From assembly GCF_026230195.1 (NCBI RefSeq), contig NZ_CP036501.1, positions 1,488,001-1,552,000 on the forward strand: a DNA stretch of 64,000 nucleotides, given 5' to 3'. Below are positions 45,400 through 54,321 of the stretch, piece by piece. How positions within the stretch are numbered: position 1 is the stretch's first letter; each line of letters opens with the position of its first letter. The notes under the pieces are model-generated. The model saw only the letters and a list, made by a program, of their open reading frames with translations, ran no database searches and had not been told where the DNA came from. This DNA is from Candidatus Paraluminiphilus aquimaris (GTDB lineage: Bacteria > Pseudomonadota > Gammaproteobacteria > Pseudomonadales > Halieaceae). Both the position numbers and the translations under genes were made by a program.

Positions 45400-45990
45400 A
45401 TGGCGGGCAGTAACCAAGGCATCTCTATAGATGGGCGAAGGCAACGCGGTGAGCGCACGCGCCTCGCCATTATCGACGCGGCGCTCTCCCTTCAGGAAGA
45501 GGGCATATTGGTCCCTACCGCTCAGCAGATATCAGATCGTGCCGGCGTTTTAATACGTTCGTTCTTCCGTCATTTCGACGATATGGAAACGCTCTTCAAA
45601 GCGGCCGATGATCAATTACGTGATTCTTATGAAGCCTTGTTTATCGGTGGCGACAGACAGGGTTCGCTCAAAGAACGAGTCAATCGGGCCGTTGAGCGAC
45701 GAAGTGCTGCGTTTGAGCAACTGAAAAACGTGGTATTGGGCACTAAAGCGCAGCTATGGCGCTACGAGACACTTCGAACAAACTACGCGCGGAATCAGCG
45801 AGGTTTGCGAAAAGATCTGGAGGTGTGGTTACCGGAGCTACAAGACTTGACTGAGGTTGATTGCGAGTCCATCCATGCGAGCGCGTCGTTTGAGATGTGG
45901 CACCGGCTTCGTAGCGAGCAAGGCTTATCTTTAGAGGCTAGCCGCACGGTCGTAATATCGTTGCTGATGGCTTTGCTCACCTCGGATTGA
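45400..45990 (+). CDS. TetR family transcriptional regulator
   Basis: Regulator of 196 residues. The DNA-binding domain is about residues 15-62 (RRQRGERTRLAIIDAALSL, with the recognition helix ISDRAGVLIRSFFRHFDDMETLF). GAGG 5 bases upstream supports the ATG. The ligand domain is not similar to that of the TetR at 16722. It directly precedes the sulfatase operon and is read in the same direction. The inverted-repeat sites at 46049 and 54322 are the obvious candidates for its operators, which would tie the whole 46-55 kb locus to one signal. Confidence 0.9.
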   Translation: MAGSNQGISIDGRRQRGERTRLAIIDAALSLQEEGILVPTAQQISDRAGVLIRSFFRHFDDMETLFKAADDQLRDSYEALFIGGDRQGSLKERVNRAVERRSAAFEQLKNVVLGTKAQLWRYETLRTNYARNQRGLRKDLEVWLPELQDLTEVDCESIHASASFEMWHRLRSEQGLSLEASRTVVISLLMALLTSD

Positions 45991-46048
45991 TTTGGCGACC
46001 CTAACGTCTGCCAAGGCTTTAGATACAAATCATTTGCGCCTTAGTTAT

Positions 46049-46073
46049 AAATTGACATAATCTATGACTAAAT
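46049..46073. promoter_or_regulatory. Imperfect inverted-repeat operator upstream of sulfatase operon
   Basis: ATTGACAT-N5-ATGACTAA, matching 18 of 25 positions of the palindrome at 54322. It includes a TTGACA hexamer that could be a -35 box and lies about 50 bases before the sulfatase start. A nearby TTAGTTAT (46041) also mirrors ATGACTAA (7 of 8). Confidence 0.45.
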
Positions 46074-46125
46074 AATTTTCGGTCGCAGATGAGAACGGTG
46101 TGCCTGCGCCTTTGGGGACTCAAGC

Positions 46126-47796
46126 GTGAAAAGAACAGTGTTATTCGTCACCGTGTTGCTGGTCGTTGCGGGGGTAGTTGCTCACCAAAATCAAACGCCG
46201 CTTCTTCTAGCGCTGCTTAAATATCAGTCGGCGAATGAGTACCAGGTGGGCCCGCCACGTGATATTCCCTGGAACCAAGGTCCTGAAGAAGCGGTTGCGC
46301 CTCTGGGTGAGCGGCCACCTAACATCGTTTTAATCGTCGCTGATGATCTGGGTTACAACGATATTTCTATTTTTGGCGGTGGGCTGGCCGACGGGCGGGT
46401 TAAAACGCCGCATATTGATCAGTTAGCACAAGATGGCGTTGTCTTTACGCAGTCCTACTCTGGTGCCGGTACCTGCGCGCCGTCACGCGCCATGTTAATG
46501 ACGGGACGTTACCCGTCGCGCACCGGATTTGAATTCACGCCAACCCCCTCGGGTATGGCACCAATGGTCTCGCGCATATCGGCTGAGATGGATAGCGGAC
46601 TTCCCTCTAGCTTGTATGACAGTGATCTTGACCATAGTAAGCCACCCTATGAGCAGCAAGGCTTACCGCCTGAGGAAGTGACGATTGCTGAGGTGCTTAA
46701 AGGGCAGGGTTACGCGACTTTTCATATCGGCAAATGGCACCTTGGACGGCAAAACGGCATGGCTCCCCATCAACAGGGGTTTGATCAGAGCTTACTGATG
46801 GCGAGCGCTTTATACCTTCCAGAAGATGATCCGAATGTCGTTAATGCAAAGCTCGATTTTGATCCCATTGATCAATTTCTCTGGGCGCGCTTGGGGTTTG
46901 CTAATAGCTTCAATTCGGGTGATCAAGATCGATTTGAACCACGAGGCTACCTAACTGATTACTGGACAGATGAGTCGATCAATATCATCAAAGCCAATAG
47001 AAATCGGCCTTTCTTTTTGTATTTGGGTCACTGGGGTGTGCACACGCCCTTACAAGCGACGAAAGAGGATTACGAGGCTGTGGGGGATATTAAGCCCCAT
47101 CGTAAGCGAGTGTACGCCGGCATGATCCGTTCGCTGGATCGCAGTGTGGGTCGCATCAATGCGGCGCTGGAAGAAGCGGGCCTGGCCGATAACACGCTGG
47201 TCATTTTCACAAACGACAACGGCGGTCCTGGCTACATTGGGTTACCCGATATCAATAAGCCATTTCGCGGTTGGAAGCTCAGCCAGTTTGAGGGCGGCAT
47301 CCGTGTGCCACTCATGATGAAATGGCCCGCTAAGATTGCAGCGGGCACTGTTGCCGAAGAGCCCGTGGCGCATATTGATGTCATGCCAACACTGACGGCC
47401 GCGGCTGGGGCAGCGCAGCCTCAAAATGTGATCATCGATGGTAAGAACCTGCTGCCGCTGGCGACAGGTAAGGGCGAGGAAGCCTGGAGCCGCGACACTT
47501 TATTCTGGCAAAGCGGACACTACCGCGTGGTGCGTCATAAAGACTGGAAGCTGCAGGTGACGGCGAGACCGGATAAACAGTGGCTCTTTAATCTTGCCGA
47601 GGATCCTAATGAGAAAAACAACTTGGCGGCGAGCGAGCCCGAAAAGGTGGCCGCATTGATGACTCTGCTTGATGCGCATGCAGCGGCATCGAGACCATCG
47701 CTTTATCCGCCAGTTAGTGAGCAGCCGATTGCCATCGATAAAACGCGCCATGAGCGTTTTGAGGAAGGTGACGAATACATTTACTGGCCGAATTAG
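46126..47796 (+). CDS. Type I sulfatase (arylsulfatase family)
   Basis: Sulfatase of 556 residues with an N-terminal signal or anchor (TVLFVTVLLVVAGVVAH). The formylglycine motif is C117-A-P-S-R121 in GTCAPSRAMLMTGRYP, so it needs a formylglycine-generating enzyme, which is not in the window. Metal ligands include D73/D74 (VADDLGYND) and the FTNDNGGP Asp/Asn; the HIGKWHLG Lys and His bind sulfate. GTG start with GGGGA 8 bases upstream. It is the first gene of a six-gene operon that ends at 52494 and contains a second sulfatase. Substrate unknown; a secreted sulfated carbohydrate or small molecule is plausible. Confidence 0.94.
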   Translation: MKRTVLFVTVLLVVAGVVAHQNQTPLLLALLKYQSANEYQVGPPRDIPWNQGPEEAVAPLGERPPNIVLIVADDLGYNDISIFGGGLADGRVKTPHIDQLAQDGVVFTQSYSGAGTCAPSRAMLMTGRYPSRTGFEFTPTPSGMAPMVSRISAEMDSGLPSSLYDSDLDHSKPPYEQQGLPPEEVTIAEVLKGQGYATFHIGKWHLGRQNGMAPHQQGFDQSLLMASALYLPEDDPNVVNAKLDFDPIDQFLWARLGFANSFNSGDQDRFEPRGYLTDYWTDESINIIKANRNRPFFLYLGHWGVHTPLQATKEDYEAVGDIKPHRKRVYAGMIRSLDRSVGRINAALEEAGLADNTLVIFTNDNGGPGYIGLPDINKPFRGWKLSQFEGGIRVPLMMKWPAKIAAGTVAEEPVAHIDVMPTLTAAAGAAQPQNVIIDGKNLLPLATGKGEEAWSRDTLFWQSGHYRVVRHKDWKLQVTARPDKQWLFNLAEDPNEKNNLAASEPEKVAALMTLLDAHAAASRPSLYPPVSEQPIAIDKTRHERFEEGDEYIYWPN

Positions 47797-47859
47797 TCTC
47801 GGCCGATCCGTAGGTTCACTCTTAAAATTACAAATGACGCGTCAAAAGGTACGAAGAGG

Positions 47860-48288
47860 ATGAAAGTAGAGAACAGTGTGATCCCAACGCAGGAGCAGAT
47901 GGCGGGCTTCTTGGCCCCCGGTCCAGAAGGTCCCATCAGCATGGTTAACCTCCTCAAATTCAGAGATAAAGCCAGCTACGAAGACGGCCGAGAGAGCGAA
48001 CTGACCGGGGCAGAGGCTTACGCTATTTACTCCAAAGGTGTCACGAAGACCCTCTCCAAGGTAGGCGGGGAGATCATATTTTCCGGTGAGGTAAACCGAC
48101 TCATGCTGGGTGAGGTCGAGGAGCTCTGGGATTCAGTGGCGATAGCCCAGTACCCCTCGCGGGCGGCGATGCTGGAGATGATGCAGTTGCCGGAGTATCA
48201 AGAAATTGCTGTTCACCGTGCCGCGGGGTTGGCCGGACAGCTCAATATTGAGACTACCCGTTCCGTCGTTTTTGAAACAGATAAATAG
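47860..48288 (+). CDS. DUF1330 family protein
   Basis: Soluble protein of 142 residues with the DUF1330 pattern: ISMVNLLKFRDKASY near the start, a central GGEIIFSGEVNRLMLGE and a late WDSVAIAQYPSRAAMLEMMQLPEYQ. The family has a dimeric alpha/beta ferredoxin-like (Dabb) fold, and a few members are linked to small-molecule binding; no reaction is established. Within this operon it probably helps handle the product of the sulfatases. It lies 63 bases after the sulfatase, 11 before the DJ-1 gene. A related, membrane-anchored version is encoded at 52579. Confidence 0.85.
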   Translation: MKVENSVIPTQEQMAGFLAPGPEGPISMVNLLKFRDKASYEDGRESELTGAEAYAIYSKGVTKTLSKVGGEIIFSGEVNRLMLGEVEELWDSVAIAQYPSRAAMLEMMQLPEYQEIAVHRAAGLAGQLNIETTRSVVFETDK

Positions 48289-48299
48289 GAGGGTAGGGC

Positions 48300-49154
48300 A
48301 TGGGCAAGACCCTAAAGATAGGTCTGGCTGTCGTCTTTTTTATCGGCGTTTTCGTGATTTCGTTGCCCAGCTTGGTTCACAAGGCCGGGTTGCACCCTGA
48401 CTACGTCGGGCCGACTGTCAACTTACCCGGTAAGCGGGCGCTTATCATCACCACTAGCCATCGTGTGTTGGCGCCGGTTGGAGAAACAGAGGGAGACCCC
48501 ACCGGCGTCGCGGCGTCAGAAATGACGCATCCCTACTACACCTTTCTCGATGGTGGGATGGATGTGGATCTGGCCAGTATCAACGGGGGTGAAATACCGA
48601 TAGACCCCGAAACAATTAACCGCGTTGTAAGGACAGCTGAAGATGAGCGGTTTCTCAACGACAGTATTGCGATGTCCAAAGCCAAGTACTCGATTCCTAT
48701 CGCAGACGTCGATATCACTGCTTACGACATTGTCTTCATATCAGGAGGATGGGGTGCCTCTTACGATTTGGCACAAAGCCCTGTCCTAGGTGAGATGGTC
48801 AGCGATGCGTACTACGGTGCTAAAGACGCCATCATCGGCGGCGTGTGTCATGGCGTGTTGGGCTTGGTCAATGCGCGAACGACGGATGGTAGTTTGCTTG
48901 TTGCGGGTCGCCGCATGACAGGCGTGACCGATAAGCAAATAAAGGAACTCGGTATCGAGGTGACCCCTAAGCACCCCGAGACTGAGTTACGCAAGGCGGG
49001 CGCCCTTTTTGAGAGTCAAAGCGCCTTTAGAGACGTGTTTGCCACCCATGTTGCGGTGGACGATGAGCGACGCTTCGTGACCGGCCAGAATCAAAACTCG
49101 GGCCTCGAAGCTGCACACGTCATGATGCAGGTATACGCAGATCGTGAGGGCTAG
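48300..49154 (+). CDS. DJ-1/PfpI family protein with N-terminal membrane anchor
   Basis: Protein of 284 residues. The first 22 residues are hydrophobic (IGLAVVFFIGVFVISL), an uncleaved anchor or signal, unusual for this normally cytoplasmic family. The class I glutamine-amidotransferase-like fold follows, with nucleophilic C183 in IGGVCHGVLGLV and a conserved Glu in AASEMTHPY (E74), which together with H184 form the DJ-1/Hsp31-type active site. Possible roles are glyoxalase-like, chaperone or hydrolase activity. AGGAGG precedes the start, and it is 11 bases from the DUF1330 gene. Confidence 0.87.
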   Translation: MGKTLKIGLAVVFFIGVFVISLPSLVHKAGLHPDYVGPTVNLPGKRALIITTSHRVLAPVGETEGDPTGVAASEMTHPYYTFLDGGMDVDLASINGGEIPIDPETINRVVRTAEDERFLNDSIAMSKAKYSIPIADVDITAYDIVFISGGWGASYDLAQSPVLGEMVSDAYYGAKDAIIGGVCHGVLGLVNARTTDGSLLVAGRRMTGVTDKQIKELGIEVTPKHPETELRKAGALFESQSAFRDVFATHVAVDDERRFVTGQNQNSGLEAAHVMMQVYADREG

Positions 49155-49181
49155 GGCATGGCCAATGAGAGGAGTTCAACC

Positions 49182-49556
49182 ATGAGACGGGTAGTTTCAC
49201 TCGTTATATCGCTCCTCGCTGCGGTGTTCATCGTTATGGGCGTTCGATGGTTGATCGCGCCTGAAGGTATTGCGCCCGAGTTTGGGCTTATCTTGGGCGA
49301 TGGTCTGGGTCTCAGCTCACAGATCGGCGACATGTCGGGCTATTTTTTGTTTCTGGGTATCTCGATGGTGCTCGGTGTCGTCACGGGACATCGCCCCTGG
49401 TTCTACGCTGCGGCCATTCTCCTGTCACTAACGGCCGTGGGGCGCACCGTTGCTTGGCTGGTTCACGACGCAGCACTTGCGAGTCAGGTTCGCTCAGAGG
49501 TCGTTATTGCGGCGCTGTTATTAATCGCTTCGCGGGTTTTAGGCGAGGACGATTGA
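49182..49556 (+). CDS. Small membrane protein, DUF4345-like
   Basis: Integral membrane protein of 124 residues with four hydrophobic helices (VVSLVISLLAAVFIVMGV, then MSGYFLFLGISMVLGVVTG, then WFYAAAILLSLTAVGRTV, then VVIAALLLIASRVLG). The ATG at 49182 is chosen because AGGAG lies 8 bases upstream; the longest frame starts at 49158. The GDMSGYFLF and GRxxxWLVH segments fit DUF4345, whose function is unknown. It ends directly at the GTG of the next sulfatase, with no gap, so translation is coupled. Confidence 0.75.
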   Translation: MRRVVSLVISLLAAVFIVMGVRWLIAPEGIAPEFGLILGDGLGLSSQIGDMSGYFLFLGISMVLGVVTGHRPWFYAAAILLSLTAVGRTVAWLVHDAALASQVRSEVVIAALLLIASRVLGEDD

Positions 49557-51365
49557 GTGTCCTTTAGACATATGCTGTGTCTGTTTATTGTAGCGGCGCT
49601 TTCGAGTGCGCCCTCAATGGCCGCTGAAATTGCAGACAGCGCAAGCAGGTCATCCATTGATACCTCCCAGCGCACCAACATTGTTTTGGTGTTGGCTGAT
49701 GACCTAGGTTTTAGTGACTTAGGATCTTACGGCAGCGAGATAAGCACCCCTAACCTCGATGCCATAGCAAAAGAGGGCCTTCGGTTCAGCAATTACCACA
49801 CGGCAGCCAACTGCGCGCCGGCGCGTGCGATGCTGTTGACCGGTGTCGATGCACATCTTGCCGGCGTTCCCAACATTCCTGAGATGTTGCCGCCTGAGCT
49901 ACAGCAGTATGAGCACTATCAGGGCGTGCTAGGCGACAACGTCGTGACCGTGGCCACGCTTCTTGAGGATGCTGGTTATCACACCTATTTCGCCGGAAAA
50001 TGGCATTTGGGCACGGGGCCGGGGAAACTTCCCAGTCAGCGAGGTTTCGAGCGTACTGTTGCGTTGGCAGATTCCGGTGCCGATAACTGGGAGCAGCGGC
50101 CCTATATCCCGCTATATGACACTGCGAACTGGTATGCCGATGGTGAGCCTTACCAACTGCCAGATGATTTTTACTCCTCTCGGTTCTTAGTCGATAAGAC
50201 CATCGAGTTTGTCGACAGTAACCTCGCCGATGGCGAGCCATTCTTTGCCTATTTACCGTTGCAGGCGGTGCACATCCCCGTGCAAGCGCCACAGGCCTAC
50301 ATCGATCGTTACATGGGCGTGTACGACGAGGGATGGGATGTATTGCGAGAAGCGCGTCGATCTCGATCGATCGAGCTGGGTCTCGTTCCGCCGGAAACCG
50401 ACATGGTTCGTATGTCGACCACTGACGATTGGTCAGCCCTGAGCGACGAGCAGCGGCGTTATGAGTCAAAACGGATGGCGGTTTACGGCGCTATGGTTGA
50501 GGCGATGGATCACCACTTAGGTCGATTATTCGACTATCTCAAGGCGGCAGGCCAATACGACAATACGCTGATCATTTTCACCTCAGATAACGGTGCTGAA
50601 GCCAGTGGCTCTGCCGATCCGTCGTCATTTACAGCACGGCAAGGGCCAACGTCAGTGGGGTACAACATTGACTATGAATCCTTGGGGTTAAAGGGGAGTT
50701 ACAACACCATTAGCCCCAGTTTTGCCAGTGCAGCCGCCAGTCCACTGTCGCTTTTTAAATTTTACGCGGGGGAGGGTGGTATGCGAGTACCGCTGATCCT
50801 TAGTGGGCCCTCTGTCACGAAAGCTGGTGAGATCAATCATTCCTTTTCTTTTGTCACCGATATCACCCCTACGCTGCTGAGTGTGGCTGGCGTTACCGCC
50901 CCGCAAGATCGCTACCGAGGCAGGCCTGTCGAACCCATGGTTGGCAGGGATCTCATGCCGTTAATTACCGGCGAGGTCGACCGGGTATACGAAGAATCTG
51001 ATTCTGTTGGCTACGAACTAGCGGGCCATGCGGCGTTGTTTCAGGGCGATTACAAGCTCCTGTTTACTCGAGGTGCTCTGGGCGATGGACAGTGGCATTT
51101 GTATGACATTGTTCGAGATCCGGGTGAGACCCATGATCTCGCCGCCTTGGAGCCAGCGCGTCTACAAACGATGCTGTCGGCCTATCAGCGCTATGTCAGA
51201 GAGAATAAGGTGTTGGAGGTGCCAGCTGGCTACAGCCACACCAAACAGCTTCTGATCAATGTCCTACACCACCGATTCAAGACCCCAGTGCTAATCGCAA
51301 TGCTGACGGCGCTGATATTGCTGCCCTTTTGGGTGGCCTACCGAATGAAAAAGAGGCCTAGCTAG
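49557..51365 (+). CDS. Type I sulfatase with C-terminal membrane helix
   Basis: Sulfatase of 602 residues. It has a Sec signal (CLFIVAALSSAPSMAAE) and a C-terminal hydrophobic helix followed by positive residues (LIAMLTALILLPFWVAYRMKK), which should anchor it to the inner membrane facing the periplasm. The formylglycine motif is C86-A-P-A-R90, with Ala in place of the usual Ser; CxPxR proteins are still expected to be converted. D48/D49 (LADDLGFSD), AGKWHLG and FTSDNGAE provide the rest of the site. GTG start, immediately after the preceding stop. It differs greatly from the first sulfatase of the operon, implying two different sulfate esters or two steps. Confidence 0.93.
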   Translation: MSFRHMLCLFIVAALSSAPSMAAEIADSASRSSIDTSQRTNIVLVLADDLGFSDLGSYGSEISTPNLDAIAKEGLRFSNYHTAANCAPARAMLLTGVDAHLAGVPNIPEMLPPELQQYEHYQGVLGDNVVTVATLLEDAGYHTYFAGKWHLGTGPGKLPSQRGFERTVALADSGADNWEQRPYIPLYDTANWYADGEPYQLPDDFYSSRFLVDKTIEFVDSNLADGEPFFAYLPLQAVHIPVQAPQAYIDRYMGVYDEGWDVLREARRSRSIELGLVPPETDMVRMSTTDDWSALSDEQRRYESKRMAVYGAMVEAMDHHLGRLFDYLKAAGQYDNTLIIFTSDNGAEASGSADPSSFTARQGPTSVGYNIDYESLGLKGSYNTISPSFASAAASPLSLFKFYAGEGGMRVPLILSGPSVTKAGEINHSFSFVTDITPTLLSVAGVTAPQDRYRGRPVEPMVGRDLMPLITGEVDRVYEESDSVGYELAGHAALFQGDYKLLFTRGALGDGQWHLYDIVRDPGETHDLAALEPARLQTMLSAYQRYVRENKVLEVPAGYSHTKQLLINVLHHRFKTPVLIAMLTALILLPFWVAYRMKKRPS

Positions 51366-51366
51366 G

Positions 51367-52494
51367 ATGTCAAACCCCCATCGACTTTATGCGATTACGC
51401 ACTCTCTGTATTCGGGTCGTGCCCGCAGTTACCTCATCAAACATCAGATCGCTTTTCAGGAGCTCTCGACAGGTCACGAGAGCTTCAAAGCAGAGGTCTT
51501 ACCCAAGGGGAAATTAGCGACCATTCCCACACTGGTGACGCCAGAGGGTGAGGTTATTCGCGATGGCGCCGCCATCATCGAACACTTCGAGGCGACAAAT
51601 GGTCGACCGAGTCAGCCGAGAGGTCCCAGGCAGCGCATTATCAGTGCGCTGTTTGATGTCATTGGCACCGATGGCTTATTGCGGCCAGCCATGCACTACC
51701 GATGGAACTTTCCCGAGGACAATCTAGCCTTTGTTCGGTACCACTTCCTTCACTCACAGCGCGACACACCGGAAAGGGCTGAAAAGACCGAAGCCATGAT
51801 GGATCGCATGCGCTACGCAGCAATGATTTTTGGCGTTACCGAGCACAGTCAGGATGTGGTCGAGTCACTCTATCTTGACTATTTAGACGCGTTAAATGCG
51901 CATTTCGAGCAGTACCCGTACTTACTTGGGTGGCGCCCCAGCGTGGGGGACTTTGGTCTCATCGCGCCGATGTATGCGCATTTGGGCCGCGATCCGCATC
52001 CGGCAAAGCTGATGCAGCAGCGAGCGGTCTCAGTGCATCGATGGGTCGAGCGAATGAATCGTGCCGATCAGGACGTGCCGGAGTTTTTTAACGCAGGCAC
52101 AGAGTTTATTGATGACGATGAGGTGCCTGAGTCCTTGATGGCTGTCTTGCGGGTCTTGGCTGAGGATTTTGTGCCGGAAACCCTCGCTGCAGCAGAGTCG
52201 ATTAATGGCTGGTTGGCTGAAAATAAACCAGAGACAGGTGCCCCGGCAGTGGGCCGGCTCGCTCAAGCACGCGGGACGGCCACCTTCGCTTTGCGTGGGC
52301 AGACCATAGAGGCCCTAGCCCAACCGCATCGTTTTTATCTTTTGCAGCGAGTTCAGGACGATTACGCGAGTCTGTCTGAAACCGAAAAGGCCGCTGTCGA
52401 CGCGGTGCTTAGCAAATCGGGCATGACTGCCATTCTCGACGCAGCCCTAAACCGGCGCATTGAACGTGCCGATAACCTCGAGGTTTGGGTTTAG
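51367..52494 (+). CDS. Long GST-like protein (paralogue 1)
   Basis: Cytoplasmic protein of 375 residues. Residues 1-85 form a thioredoxin-like GST N-terminal domain (YAITHSLYSGRARSYLI, then KLATIPTLVTPEGEVIRDGAAIIEHFE), with Ser at the usual catalytic position. Residues about 110-230 are a helical GST C-terminal domain (LGWRPSVGDFGLIAPMYAHL). A further 140 residues form an extra C-terminal region that also occurs in the proteins at 53246 and 54384. Ordinary GSTs are 200-230 residues, so this is a distinct subtype. It ends the sulfatase operon, one base after the preceding stop, and could conjugate or bind the desulfated product. Confidence 0.85.
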   Translation: MSNPHRLYAITHSLYSGRARSYLIKHQIAFQELSTGHESFKAEVLPKGKLATIPTLVTPEGEVIRDGAAIIEHFEATNGRPSQPRGPRQRIISALFDVIGTDGLLRPAMHYRWNFPEDNLAFVRYHFLHSQRDTPERAEKTEAMMDRMRYAAMIFGVTEHSQDVVESLYLDYLDALNAHFEQYPYLLGWRPSVGDFGLIAPMYAHLGRDPHPAKLMQQRAVSVHRWVERMNRADQDVPEFFNAGTEFIDDDEVPESLMAVLRVLAEDFVPETLAAAESINGWLAENKPETGAPAVGRLAQARGTATFALRGQTIEALAQPHRFYLLQRVQDDYASLSETEKAAVDAVLSKSGMTAILDAALNRRIERADNLEVWV

Positions 52495-52578
52495 GCCTTG
52501 CATGAATTCGCTGCGTTTAGCCGCGGGGGCGAACAGTAATCACCTCGGTAGAGTAGGCGAAGGTCGTCGTCGCTTATC

Positions 52579-53208
52579 CTAATCGCCCTGTGATGAACGT
52601 CGAGCGTCCGCCAATGCGGTTACGGCAAGAAGCAAAAGGCCAATGAGTAGCCGGGGATCTCCCAGATTGAAATCGGGCTCGACGGGGAAAGCGATGGTTT
52701 TCTCCAGTGCTGCTGCTTTGAAGTGATGTTTACCGCTAAATGCCGGATCCGTCACGATCTCGAGGAAATCGCGTCGACTACGGTAGCGTACTAAACCGCC
52801 CATATCCCATATGTCCACACCCTCAACGCCAATGACATCGATGCTGCGATAGGCGGCCGGCCCCATCATGACAGGGTGTGAGCCTCGAGAGAGCATGGCC
52901 GGGATCATATGTCCCATGTAGCGGTCCATGAGTTGCTGTGCATTTTCGCCCGGCGCTGCACCGGCGACGTTCCCAGGCGTCTCGTCGTAGTCGATGTTAT
53001 TGATCATGATGAAATGCTTGCCGGTATCTTCTTCACCAAATTGTCTGATCATCGCGATTGCTTCCGGTGAGCCCCCGTTTGCTTCCATTTTCACAATGAA
53101 GTTATCGACCTCAGCGTCAGAGAGAGGGCCGCCAGACGGGGTGTACCAAAAGAGGAAAAGAGCGAAGAGGAGGGCAGGTAAAAGCCAGATTTTCATGCGA
53201 GTCGTCAT
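52579..53208 (-). CDS. Membrane-anchored DUF1330-like protein
   Basis: Protein of 209 residues with hydrophobic helices at both ends (IWLLPALLFALFLFWYT and LLIGLLLLAVTALA). Between them lies a segment that follows the DUF1330 layout: HFIMINNIDYDE, then MLSRGSHPVMMG, then VDIWDMGGLVRYRSRRDFLEIVTDPAF. The match to the protein at 47860 (WDSVAIAQYPSR...) is by eye. The fold would sit in the periplasm. It is co-directional with the GST-like gene at 53246 (37 bases apart) and so likely belongs to the same regulon as the divergent GST pair. Confidence 0.65.
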   Translation of the reverse strand: MTTRMKIWLLPALLFALFLFWYTPSGGPLSDAEVDNFIVKMEANGGSPEAIAMIRQFGEEDTGKHFIMINNIDYDETPGNVAGAAPGENAQQLMDRYMGHMIPAMLSRGSHPVMMGPAAYRSIDVIGVEGVDIWDMGGLVRYRSRRDFLEIVTDPAFSGKHHFKAAALEKTIAFPVEPDFNLGDPRLLIGLLLLAVTALADARRSSQGD

Positions 53209-53245
53209 GACGAAGTCCTAAGGAGATCTGAGCGATCGTCCGTTG

Positions 53246-54289
53246 TTATTGTAAGTAGTAAGACAAGATACCGGTTTGCTCGAGAAGTGTCCGAACCGAG
53301 GGGTCTTGAGCGGCATTCACGAGATTCAACTCATCTTTTACATGCAAGCGCGCCTGATTCAGCCTCCTGGCTGTTCGAGCCCTTGTCACGCCGTAGCCAA
53401 TGTCATATTCGTAAAATTTCTCTCCCGCCAGACCTGCGGCAATATTTGCCGACGAGGACACGAAATAGGTCCGCGCAAAGTAGTTCACTATCGAAGCGAC
53501 CGTATCGGGCAACTTGTCGTCGTCGCACCAAGCGCCAGCTTCGATCACATCATCTGTAAAAAAGGACTCGGTGTACTGCGTTAACATAGCTTCATATTGC
53601 CCTAGCCAGCTTTTGGGCTCGGGATCGGTAATAAAATGTGCTTTGCTCGCGCCTGCTAACGCAAAGTCTGCGAGGCACGGCCGGTTGCCGAGGAGAAAGG
53701 GGTGCTGTCGCAAGTGGCTTGACAGAACGTCGAGCATGTCTTGAAAGTCAGCTTGCACCGCCGCTGCTTGTTCTGCGCCAACGCCATTGACGGCGCAGGC
53801 GTTTTGTCCGAATCCCTCGTTCATGGCTGGACCAATAGGGCTTAGCTGCGCTAACTCCTCATCGCTAAATGGCGTATCAATGGATCGATCAAGCGAGATG
53901 TTCGCACCGAAACGAGGCCCAACCCAGGCTACGTTGTCGGGGTAGCACCAGCGTGAATGCACGCAGACACGCCCAAGCCAGTGATTGAGTGCATCTTCCA
54001 AGATAAAACAGAGCGATCGCTGAAGCGGAGTGTTCGGTATGACGGGGGTTTCACTAAAGCGCTCGTGGAGGAATGGCCCGATAGAAATGGTGTCCTGTAA
54101 TAACCATCGGTCGGGCGTGGACAGTAATGGGATGAAATGCGTGCCAGCTTTGGTCTCGAGCGCTTCCCGCCGGGCTTCGGTTTTGAATTGGTAGCGCCAG
54201 GGAATCCGCTGGAAACGCAGCTGAGCCTCGAGTTTGCGAGTGAAAAAGCTCAGCTCAGTGCCTATTAAAGTGTATTCCCCAGGGTACAT
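53246..54289 (-). CDS. Long GST-like protein (paralogue 2)
   Basis: GST-like protein of 347 residues from the ATG at 54289, chosen because GAGGA is 7 bases upstream. The N-terminal thioredoxin-like domain starts LIGTELSFFTRKLEAQLRF, the C-terminal domain includes LLGNRPCLADFALAGASKAHF, and the extra region ends in DPSVRTLLEQTGILSYYL, parallel to the tails of the paralogues. It is transcribed divergently from paralogue 3 across an extended palindrome, and is followed by the membrane-anchored DUF1330-like gene. Confidence 0.85.
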   Translation of the reverse strand: MYPGEYTLIGTELSFFTRKLEAQLRFQRIPWRYQFKTEARREALETKAGTHFIPLLSTPDRWLLQDTISIGPFLHERFSETPVIPNTPLQRSLCFILEDALNHWLGRVCVHSRWCYPDNVAWVGPRFGANISLDRSIDTPFSDEELAQLSPIGPAMNEGFGQNACAVNGVGAEQAAAVQADFQDMLDVLSSHLRQHPFLLGNRPCLADFALAGASKAHFITDPEPKSWLGQYEAMLTQYTESFFTDDVIEAGAWCDDDKLPDTVASIVNYFARTYFVSSSANIAAGLAGEKFYEYDIGYGVTRARTARRLNQARLHVKDELNLVNAAQDPSVRTLLEQTGILSYYLQ

Positions 54290-54321
54290 AATGACGTCCT
54301 CATATAAGCAGCGAGGCTTAC

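Noticed and set aside
49786-50469. 227-residue open frame antisense to the second sulfatase
   Set aside because: Arg/Ala/His-rich with no motif; the sense frame contains sulfatase active-site residues.
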